Origin: Aalborgiella sp031422495 | GTDB lineage: Bacteria > Pseudomonadota > Gammaproteobacteria > Burkholderiales > Burkholderiaceae_C | DNA length: 5,889 nt | Reading direction: 5' to 3' | NCBI GenBank assembly: GCA_031422495.1 | Contig: JANPLX010000043.1 | Location: 1 to 5,889 of the forward strand | In this document: positions 1 to 5,418 of the stretch, in pieces | How the letters are laid out: each line of letters opens with the position of its first letter | Numbering within the stretch: position 1 is the stretch's first letter | Translations under genes and position numbers: made by a program | The notes under the pieces: generated by a model | What the model saw: the letters and a program-made list of their open reading frames with translations, nothing else | What the model was told of the DNA's origin: nothing | Database searches by the model: none

Positions 1-165
1 CCCAGCGGCGCTGAAATCGGCGGCGCTTTCGGTGGCGAAAAAGAAACAGGCGGTGGCCGAGAAGCCGGCTCGGACAGTTGGAAAGCCTATATGCGACGCG
101 CTACCAATACCGTCAACTACTCCACCAGCCTGCCACTTGCGCAAGGCGTGAGTTTTGAAATTTGA
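1..165 (+). CDS. ALDH7-family NAD-dependent aldehyde dehydrogenase (C-terminal end only)
   Basis: Reading frame 1 is open from the window edge and ends at TGA 163-165, giving the last 54 residues. The fragment contains GAEIGGAFGGEKETGGGRE, then SDSWKAYMRR, NTVNYS and LPLAQGV. This block closely follows the C-terminus of the ALDH7 family (human ALDH7A1/antiquitin; bacterial AmaB-type enzymes). Known members oxidise alpha-aminoadipic semialdehyde to alpha-aminoadipate with NAD+ in lysine catabolism. The catalytic Cys and Glu and the NAD-binding fold lie upstream, outside the window, so activity cannot be judged. The gene ends 33 nt before the CoA-transferase on the same strand, which suggests one transcript. 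The stop codon sits in a 14-nt tandem duplication that supplies more in-frame stops (169-171, 184-186, 190-192). Family assignment is firm; the exact substrate is inference. Confidence 0.9.
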   Translation, partial: PSGAEIGGAFGGEKETGGGREAGSDSWKAYMRRATNTVNYSTSLPLAQGVSFEI

Positions 166-189
166 GATTAAAAACTTGAGATTTAAAAC
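162..189 (+). repeat. 14-nt tandem direct repeat over the ALDH stop codon
   Basis: TTGAGATTAAAAAC (162-175) is followed immediately by TTGAGATTTAAAAC (176-189), with one mismatch in 14. The first unit contains most of the ALDH stop codon; the pair fills most of the gap before the CoA-transferase. It looks like a replication-slippage duplication. No function is evident. Confidence 0.75.
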
Positions 190-198
190 TAATCCACC

Positions 199-1398
199 AT
201 GACAAATCCAATTCCTCTGTCTCTCCTTACTGGTATCCGCGTGCTCGATTTTGGCCGCTACATTGCAGGCCCCTATTGCGCCACGCTGCTGGGGGAGTAT
301 GGTGCAGATGTGATTCGGATTGAAAAACGCACCGGTGGTGAAGACCGCTACATCGCACCCATCGCCGCCTCTGGCGAAGGCGGCATGTTCATGCAGATCA
401 ATCGCAACAAACGCTCGTTGACGCTAGACCCTTTGACGCCTGAAGGCAAAGAAGTGGTCGCCAAACTCGTACTCAGCGCAGATATTGTGGTCGCCAACCT
501 ACCCGAACCCGCTTTGAAGCAAATGGGGCTGGACTACGACACCCTCAAAGCTATCAAACCCGACATTATTTTGGTCACCAGCTCCGCCTTTGGAGCAAGC
601 GGTCCCTTGGCGAAAAACGTGGGTTTTGACGGTGTGGCGCAGGCCATGTCGGGCGTGGTGTACATGACGGGTCAGCCCGACGAGCCCTATCGCGCCGCCG
701 TCAACTGGGTCGATTTTGGTACCGCCTTGCACTGCGCACTGGGCGCTATGGCGGCTTTGATGGCGCGTGGGCAAACTGGGCAAGGCCAAGTGGTCACAGG
801 CTCACTGCTAGCCACCGCCGTGAGCTTCAACAATGGCGCGCTGATTGAGCAAGCCGTCGCCGTGCCAAACCGCGTCCCTACTGGCAACCGCGGCCAAACG
901 GCAGCTCCCGTAGACATATACCGAACCCAAGATGGCTGGATTTTGGTACAAGTCGTCGGTAAACCTCTGTTTGAACGCATCGCCAAACTCATTGGCGAAC
1001 CCGATTGGCTCGTAGACCCACGATTTGCCGACGATGAACTGCGTGGCCAACACGGCGAGCTGATCAGCGCCCGCGTCGCTCAGTGGTGCGCAGAACGCAG
1101 TTTAGACCAAGCCTTCCAGCAGCTAGGCGATGCCAAAATCCCCTGCGGCCCCGTGCTTTCGCCGCAGCAAGCGCTGAATCATCCACAAATTGCAGCAACC
1201 CAACTCCTCAACCCCCTCGCCTTCCCCGGCATGCCCCAAACAGCCCCCATCACCCGCGGCGCGTTTACCCTGTCAGAAACCAAAAAAATCCCCTTGCAAC
1301 GCGCGCCTCTGTTAGGCGAACATACCGACGAGATACTTACACAATTGGGATACAAAGCAGGAGAAATAGCAGCGCTGAAAAAGATAGAAGTGGTTTAA
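199..1398 (+). CDS. Class III (CaiB/BaiF family) CoA-transferase
   Basis: The 399-residue protein has the usual length for family III CoA-transferases, cytosolic enzymes that move CoA between carboxylic acids through a mixed anhydride on a conserved Asp. It opens with the family signature GIRVLDFGRYIAGP (residues 12-25), followed by LLGEYGADVIRIEK and NRNKRSLTLD. The GFDGVAQAMSG block is at 142-152. The probable catalytic Asp is D172 in WVDFGTALH, placed by comparison with Asp169 of formyl-CoA transferase. Further family segments are TGQGQ (194-198), DGWILVQV (245-252), IPCGPVL (314-320) and GEHTDEIL near the end. ATG 199 is chosen because the family core begins eleven residues later, but the upstream AATCCACC has no Shine-Dalgarno match. 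It follows an ALDH gene by 33 nt, suggesting a catabolic operon. The acyl donor and acceptor are unknown; glutarate or another dicarboxylate is only a guess from the neighbour. Confidence 0.93.
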   Translation: MTNPIPLSLLTGIRVLDFGRYIAGPYCATLLGEYGADVIRIEKRTGGEDRYIAPIAASGEGGMFMQINRNKRSLTLDPLTPEGKEVVAKLVLSADIVVANLPEPALKQMGLDYDTLKAIKPDIILVTSSAFGASGPLAKNVGFDGVAQAMSGVVYMTGQPDEPYRAAVNWVDFGTALHCALGAMAALMARGQTGQGQVVTGSLLATAVSFNNGALIEQAVAVPNRVPTGNRGQTAAPVDIYRTQDGWILVQVVGKPLFERIAKLIGEPDWLVDPRFADDELRGQHGELISARVAQWCAERSLDQAFQQLGDAKIPCGPVLSPQQALNHPQIAATQLLNPLAFPGMPQTAPITRGAFTLSETKKIPLQRAPLLGEHTDEILTQLGYKAGEIAALKKIEVV

Positions 1399-1409
1399 AG
1401 CGTTAACAA

Positions 1410-1465
1410 TTGCTATTAATATTATAGCTACTTAGACAATAAATAAGCCGGCTATAGGCAATTTA
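1410..1465 (+). repeat. Dispersed 56-nt intergenic repeat, copy 1
   Basis: This segment begins TTGCTATTAATATTATAGCT and ends GGCTATAGGCAATTTA. It aligns without gaps to 1952-2007 in the same orientation, with 41 of 56 positions identical, and with gaps to 5299-5356. Shared blocks are TTGCTA at the start, ATAGCT, TTAG, TAAATA and TATAG. It contains a small hairpin (GCTAT 1412-1416 with ATAGC 1424-1428). It fills the convergent gap between the CoA-transferase and GNAT genes. From memory, AT-rich elements of this look recur between genes in Comamonadaceae; that attribution is not verified here. Confidence 0.7.
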
Positions 1466-1466
1466 T
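1439..1466. terminator. Weak hairpin between convergent genes, possible bidirectional terminator
   Basis: ATAAAT (1439-1444) pairs with ATTTAT (1461-1466), and inside it GCC (1447-1449) pairs with GGC (1457-1459). This gives nine pairs with a small internal loop. It lies between two convergent genes, where a shared terminator would be expected. On the plus strand only a weak T-rich run (CTATTTT) follows, and there is none on the minus strand, so this is tentative. It is the right half of repeat copy 1. Confidence 0.3.
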
Positions 1467-1483
1467 CCTCTATTTTAGTGCAT

Positions 1484-1939
1484 TTACAAGTCAAAACTCA
1501 TAAAAACACTGTGCTCGTCATGAATATAGCCTTCAAAGGGCTCGCAGAGTTTAAAGCCACGGTTTAGATACAGGGTGCGGGCTGGAAAGAAAGCCGGTTG
1601 TGAGCCGGTTTCCAGGTATAGTTTTTGATAACCTCGGTTTTTAGCTTCAATAATCACAGTATTGAGTATGTTGAGCGCCACACCTTGCCTTTGATACTCT
1701 TTTGCAGTTCGCATTGATTTAAGCTCTGCATACTCAGTATTTATCTTTTTAATCGCACCGCAGCCGCATAAATGATTATCTTCCCAAGCGCTCCAAAAGG
1801 TAATATCTGGATGGCGCAGGGCTTCAACATCCAACGCATGCACACTGGCAGCAGGGGAAACGGAATACATGTGATCCAAATGCTCTTGCAGCAGTTGGGC
1901 GATTTCAGGACCACGTAAATCATCAATTTTTATAATCAC
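1484..1939 (-). CDS. GNAT-family N-acetyltransferase
   Basis: The protein has 151 residues from a GTG start at 1937-1939 to TAA 1484-1486, a normal size for one GNAT domain. GNAT enzymes transfer acetyl from acetyl-CoA to an amine. Visible features are HALD early on, a beta-strand block GCGAIKKI, ELKSMRT (72-78), the acetyl-CoA pyrophosphate loop Q-R-Q-G-V-A (83-88), the LETGS strand, and the LYLNRGFK motif-B segment (123-130). The HALD, ELKSMRT and LETGS combination resembles the small YsnE-like subgroup; the acceptor is unknown. GTG 1937-1939 is preferred over GTG 1943-1945 because a GGAG sits five bases upstream of it and overlaps the other codon; the longer form would be 153 residues. The gene is more AT-rich than its neighbours, has its own candidate promoter, and is bracketed by two copies of a dispersed repeat, which hints at a separate origin. 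It lies convergent to the CoA-transferase. Confidence 0.88.
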   Translation of the reverse strand: MIIKIDDLRGPEIAQLLQEHLDHMYSVSPAASVHALDVEALRHPDITFWSAWEDNHLCGCGAIKKINTEYAELKSMRTAKEYQRQGVALNILNTVIIEAKNRGYQKLYLETGSQPAFFPARTLYLNRGFKLCEPFEGYIHDEHSVFMSFDL

Positions 1940-1951
1940 AAGCACTCCGTA

Positions 1952-2007
1952 TTGCTACAAATAAAATAGCTTTTTAGGCTATAAATACGTAGGTTATAGC
2001 GATTTTA
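1952..2007 (+). repeat. Dispersed 56-nt intergenic repeat, copy 2, with inverted-repeat ends
   Basis: This aligns gaplessly with 1410-1465 (41/56 identical, same orientation). It contains ATAGC 1966-1970 facing GCTAT 1978-1982. A longer inverted repeat joins AATAAAATAGCT (1960-1971) to AGCGATTTTATT (1998-2009), with 11 of 12 positions complementary. It lies upstream of the GNAT gene, and its right edge touches the -10 box of the candidate GNAT promoter, so most of it would be transcribed as the GNAT 5' leader. Confidence 0.7.
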
Positions 2008-2015
2008 TTATATCA
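2007..2015 (-). promoter_or_regulatory. Extended -10 promoter for the GNAT gene
   Basis: On the minus strand 2015-2007 reads TGATATAAT, a perfect TGn extended -10 plus TATAAT. No good TTGACA-like -35 stands at 16-18 bp spacing, which is typical of extended -10 promoters. Transcription would start near position 2000 and leave a leader of about 60 nt made almost wholly of repeat copy 2. The surroundings are AT-rich, so a chance match is possible. Confidence 0.5.
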
Positions 2016-2024
2016 ATAAGACTT

Positions 2025-2062
2025 AAAAAATATAATATTTAACTCAAACAGCCTTTGATTAA
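2025..2062 (-). terminator. AT-rich intrinsic terminator candidate after parC
   Basis: Eleven bases past the parC stop, the minus strand can form a nine-pair stem: TTAATCAAA pairs with TTTGA-g-TTAA with one bulged G, around a GGCTG loop (2039-2062). Eight bases later comes a run of six T (2030-2025). The stem is low in GC and the T run is displaced, so strength is uncertain, but the position fits the end of the parE-slt-parC transcript. Confidence 0.45.
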
Positions 2063-2073
2063 CTCTTAGCCAA

Positions 2074-4422
2074 TTATTCGACCCGCATAACATCCGTCGG
2101 CTTGAACCCCAAATCTGCAGCTTTGCCTTTGCGGCCACGGGCGGCTCTGGCGTTGTTGAGGCTGCGGATTTCTAGGGTTTCTTCGCGGGGTTTACCGCCT
2201 CGGCCTATGCCTTTGATATTGATGCTGCGGGTGTATGCGGCTGCGCCAGCTAGGGTGTCTTTGGCTTCAAGGTCAATCAACATCAAGCCTCTGCCACCGT
2301 TGGTCATGGCTTTCAAGTCGTTGATTTCAAAGGTTAATATACGGCTTCCTGCAGATGCGCAAGCCACGTGCGTGGCGGCGAACGGCGGCACGGTGGCGGC
2401 ATTGGCAACTAGCGATGGGCGATTCATGGACTCGCCTTCGTTGCAAGTCACAAAAGCTTTGCCAGCTTTGAGGCGGGACGTCATGCTTTCCACCGTCGCT
2501 AAAAAGCCGTAACCTGCAGAACTTGATAGCAGTAAACTGGCGCTGGCTGGGCCAGCGAAGTAGTGGACTAGTTTTGTGCCAGATTCCAGCTCAATCAGCG
2601 TGGTGACGGGTTGACCATCGCCCCGTGCGCCTGGCAGCATCGCTACAGGCACGGAATAGACGCGGCCATTGCCACCGAAGGCCAAGAGCGTGTCCACCGT
2701 GCGGCATTCAAACGTGGCGTACAAATCGTCACCCGCTTTGAAGGCGAAGCTGCTTGCCTCGTGCCCATGCGCAGTGCGAGCGCGGACCCAGCCCATGGAA
2801 CTCACGACAACGGTGACGGCTTCGTCAACTATTTTCACTTCGACAACTGATTTTTTCTCGGTTTGAATCAGCGTGCGGCGTGCGTCTGCAAACTGTTTGG
2901 CATCGGTTTCGATTTCTTTAATCATCAAACGGCGCAAAGCCGCTGGGCTACCCAAAATCTCTTCCAATTTACCCTGCTCAGTGCGCAATTCAGCCAGTTC
3001 TTGCTCGATCTTGATCGCTTCCAAACGCGCCAATTGACGCAGGCGAATGTCCAAAATATCGTCGGCTTGGCGCTCTGAGAGCTTAAAACGGGCGATCAGC
3101 GCAGCTTTCGGCTCGTCAGACTGGCGGATGATCGCAATCACCTCGTCAATATTGAGCAAAATCAGCGCACGGCCTTCTAGGATATGTATGCGGTCCAGCA
3201 CCTTGTCCAGCTTGTGCTGCGAGCGCTTGCCTATGGTTTGGTGGCGGAACTCGATCCACTCGTTCAGCATTTGTCGCAGCGACTTCAGCGTCGGGCGACC
3301 GTCGATGCCAATCATCGTGAGGTTGATCGACGATGACGTTTCTAACGATGTATGGGCGAGTAAAGCTGTAATCAGCTCTTGCTGACCAATTTTGCTGGTT
3401 TTGGGCTCGAAAACAAGGCGCACCGCCGCGTCTTTGTTCGACTCATCACGCACCACATCCAGCACGGCCAGTACGCTGGCTTTGAGGTTGGTTTGGTCCA
3501 AACTCAGCGCTTTTTTACCAGTTTTGACCTTGGGGTTGGTGATTTCTTCAATCTCTTCCAGCACCTTTTGTGTGCTCACGCCAATCGGCAACTCAGTCAC
3601 GACCAGCTGCCACTGGCCACGCGCCAGCTCTTCAATTTTCCAGCGCGCGCGCACTTTGAGCGAACCACGACCAGTGCGGTAAGCGTCCGCAATATCAGAG
3701 CTGCTGCTGATAATTTGGCCACCGCCCGGGTAGTCGGGGCCAGGAATGATGGTGAACAACTCATCGTCCGTCAGCTTCGGCGTTTTGATCAAGGCGACGC
3801 ACGCTTCGGCGATTTCGCGCAAGTTGTGGCTAGGGATTTCAGTTGCCAAACCGACCGCAATGCCGCTGGCGCCGTTGAGCAAGGTGAACGGCAAACGCGC
3901 AGGAAGTTGGCTGGGCTCGGTTTCGCTGCCGTCGTAGTTGGGGATGAAATCAACCGTGCCTTGGTCGAGTTCGTCCATCAGCAAGCTGGTGATTTTGGCC
4001 AAACGCGCCTCGGTGTAGCGCATCGCGGCTGCGCCGTCGCCATCGAGCGAGCCAAAGTTGCCTTGACCGTCAATCAGTGGGTAGCGCTGCGAGAAATCTT
4101 GCGCCATGCGCACCATGGCGTCGTACGCGGCAGAGTCGCCGTGCGGGTGGTATTTGCCCAAAACATCGCCCACCACGCGGGCAGATTTGACGGGTTTTGC
4201 GCCTACCGTGCCATTTGCACCGCCATAACCCAGCCCCATGCGCGACATGCTGTACAAAATGCGGCGCTGTACGGGCTTTTGACCATCGCAGACATCTGGC
4301 AGGGCGCGCCCCTTGACGACGCTGAGCGCGTATTCAAGATAAGCACGTTGGGCGTAATTGGCGAGGTTCAGATCGGCATCTACATCTTCAGGTGGAAGGT
4401 CAAAAAGGGTTGGGTCTGTCAT
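2074..4422 (-). CDS. parC: DNA topoisomerase IV subunit A
   Basis: ParC is the DNA-cutting subunit of topoisomerase IV (ParC2ParE2), which decatenates daughter chromosomes in the cytoplasm. The 782-residue product shows the family order. A short N-terminal extension (1-20) precedes YAQRAYLEYALSV and RALPDVCDGQKPVQRRILY. Next comes the quinolone-pocket helix GKYHPHGDSAAYDAMVRMAQ (89-108), then GNFGSLDGDGAAAMRYTEAR with catalytic Tyr136 after Arg135. Further on are IPNYDGSETEP (160-170), VTELPIGV (275-282), a coiled-coil and tower region around SERQADDILDIRLRQLARLE (449-468), and a beta-pinwheel C-terminal domain from about 525. S97 and D101 occupy the sites of E. coli ParC Ser80 and Glu84. ATG 4420-4422 places the core at the right distance, but the leader lacks a Shine-Dalgarno sequence. 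It is the last gene of the parE-slt-parC cluster, 42 nt after the transglycosylase. GyrA is less likely given the adjacent parE. Confidence 0.97.
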   Translation of the reverse strand: MTDPTLFDLPPEDVDADLNLANYAQRAYLEYALSVVKGRALPDVCDGQKPVQRRILYSMSRMGLGYGGANGTVGAKPVKSARVVGDVLGKYHPHGDSAAYDAMVRMAQDFSQRYPLIDGQGNFGSLDGDGAAAMRYTEARLAKITSLLMDELDQGTVDFIPNYDGSETEPSQLPARLPFTLLNGASGIAVGLATEIPSHNLREIAEACVALIKTPKLTDDELFTIIPGPDYPGGGQIISSSSDIADAYRTGRGSLKVRARWKIEELARGQWQLVVTELPIGVSTQKVLEEIEEITNPKVKTGKKALSLDQTNLKASVLAVLDVVRDESNKDAAVRLVFEPKTSKIGQQELITALLAHTSLETSSSINLTMIGIDGRPTLKSLRQMLNEWIEFRHQTIGKRSQHKLDKVLDRIHILEGRALILLNIDEVIAIIRQSDEPKAALIARFKLSERQADDILDIRLRQLARLEAIKIEQELAELRTEQGKLEEILGSPAALRRLMIKEIETDAKQFADARRTLIQTEKKSVVEVKIVDEAVTVVVSSMGWVRARTAHGHEASSFAFKAGDDLYATFECRTVDTLLAFGGNGRVYSVPVAMLPGARGDGQPVTTLIELESGTKLVHYFAGPASASLLLSSSAGYGFLATVESMTSRLKAGKAFVTCNEGESMNRPSLVANAATVPPFAATHVACASAGSRILTFEINDLKAMTNGGRGLMLIDLEAKDTLAGAAAYTRSINIKGIGRGGKPREETLEIRSLNNARAARGRKGKAADLGFKPTDVMRVE

Positions 4423-4464
4423 GAAAATTGAAAACTGAAATGTATTTTTTAATTTTATTAATTT

Positions 4465-5391
4465 TTATTGATTTTGTACGGTCGCCGAATCAGCTTTTGC
4501 CAGCGGCGCGATCATATTGCCCCGACCAACGGCGCCGCCAACCACTGCACCGCCCATCGTCATACGAACACGATTTGGCGCACTGCTTGCGGCAGTAGCA
4601 GAGCTTGCGGCTAATGACTTTTCTGCTGCTTTAGCTTGTAGCAGCGTGACAGGCGGCTTGATAGCCAAGAAGGTTTGAACCACGGTTTTGACGTAATTTT
4701 GCGTTTCTTTGTAAGGCGGAATCGTGTTGCCGTACTTTTGCACAGCGCCTTCGCCAGCGTTGTAGGATGCTATGGCCAGCTCCAATTTACCGGGAAACAT
4801 ATTGATCAACGCACGCAAATACTTAGCACCAGCATTGATATTGGTTTTCGGATCGCGTAGTTTTTGCTCGACGGTTTTGTTTTTGTCAGCCTTCACGCCA
4901 AAGCGCTTGGCGGTATCTGGCATCAGCTGCATCAAACCTATCGCGCCTTTGGGTGACACGGCAAGGTGGTCAAAACCTGATTCGGCTACGATGATGGCCT
5001 GCAACAACTCAAAATCAACGTTGTAAGTTTTAGCCGCTTCGCGCATATGGTGGCGAACAGCTTTGTAGTTGGTGGACACGTCAAAATAAGCGAGAATTTT
5101 GGCATTGGCTGGAGATTTGGTAGCCACTGTGGGCGATCCCGCCGCATATTCACCGCTGCGTTTGGCCGATACGCCGTTGTCAGTGTCAAAACTTTCGCCG
5201 CCTTTGAAAAACAACTCGTAACGATCGTCCACGCGCTCAGCAGCGAAGTGCGCCACGCCTTTGGCATCGACGAAGCCCCACACGTCCGCATATGCATTTT
5301 GCTGCGAAAATAATAGCATTAGAGGCAACAAATACACCGGCTTCAGGCGAATTTTACCTATAAAGTACAATAAACTCTTAAACCACATCAT
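4465..5391 (-). CDS. Secreted SLT-type (GH23) lytic transglycosylase with DUF4124-like N-terminus
   Basis: The 308-residue enzyme should cleave peptidoglycan between MurNAc and GlcNAc in the periplasm, forming 1,6-anhydroMurNAc. Residues 1-35 look like a signal peptide: basic K5, K13, R15 and K17, a hydrophobic core VYLLPLMLLF, and an AYA cleavage site before D36, with no lipobox. DVWGFVDAKGVAHFA (36-50) resembles the DUF4124 module often found ahead of SLT domains. The SLT domain (about 108-245) has the catalytic Glu137 in VAESGFD, then SPKGAIGLMQLMP (146-158), SYNAGEGAV (209-217) and PPYKETQNYV (225-234). The tail is Ala/Ser- and Gly-rich. Two adjacent ATG codons (5389-5391, 5386-5388) follow a weak GAGAA. 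The gene sits between parE (27 nt) and parC (42 nt) on one strand, so it is probably co-transcribed. The signal-peptide DNA (5299-5356) matches the dispersed repeat found elsewhere in this window. Confidence 0.93.
   Translation of the reverse strand: MMWFKSLLYFIGKIRLKPVYLLPLMLLFSQQNAYADVWGFVDAKGVAHFAAERVDDRYELFFKGGESFDTDNGVSAKRSGEYAAGSPTVATKSPANAKILAYFDVSTNYKAVRHHMREAAKTYNVDFELLQAIIVAESGFDHLAVSPKGAIGLMQLMPDTAKRFGVKADKNKTVEQKLRDPKTNINAGAKYLRALINMFPGKLELAIASYNAGEGAVQKYGNTIPPYKETQNYVKTVVQTFLAIKPPVTLLQAKAAEKSLAASSATAASSAPNRVRMTMGGAVVGGAVGRGNMIAPLAKADSATVQNQ
5299..5356 (+). repeat. Degenerate third copy of the dispersed repeat, inside the transglycosylase signal-peptide coding region
   Basis: Read on the plus strand, this 58-nt stretch starts TTGCTGCGAAAATAATAGC and ends CAGGCGAATTTTA. 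Aligned by eye to copy 1 it shows about 43 identities in 54 aligned positions with four small gaps. Shared blocks in order are TTGCT, AATAGC versus TATAGC, TTAGA, AAATA, CCGGCT, AGGC and AATTT. It shares TAC after AAATA and the GCGA-TTTTA end with copy 2. It encodes residues 12-31 of the transglycosylase on the opposite strand. Homology is inferred by eye and needs a formal test. Confidence 0.5.
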
Positions 5392-5418
5392 TGTTCTCAG
5401 TTTTACTTAAACATCAAA

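Noticed and set aside
499..1053. Minus-strand open frames of 81-101 codons inside the CoA-transferase
   Set aside because: They overlap one another and a clear family III CoA-transferase, so they are antisense shadows.
1083..1406. A 107-codon plus-strand frame overlapping the end of the CoA-transferase
   Set aside because: It is an out-of-frame overlap, rich in Arg, Pro and Ser, as expected from frame-shifted GC-rich coding DNA.
1410..2007. Two similar repeats considered as a CRISPR array or composite transposon ends
   Set aside because: There are only two copies here, about 540 nt apart around a gene, with no spacers of regular size, no transposase and no target-site duplication that I can see.
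1399..2073. GNAT gene with flanking repeats as an integron cassette
   Set aside because: GTTAAC occurs near 1402, but there is no paired RYYYAAC/GTTRRRY attC structure and no integrase. The repeats are direct copies of an AT-rich element instead.
2102..3385. Several plus-strand open frames of 65-136 codons opposite the 3' half of parC
   Set aside because: All are shadows of the parC codons, with biased composition and no family motifs.
3379..4431. A 350-codon open frame on the plus strand opposite the 5' half of parC
   Set aside because: It is fully antisense to an unmistakable parC, and its translation shows no recognisable domain. Long antisense frames are common opposite GC-rich coding DNA.
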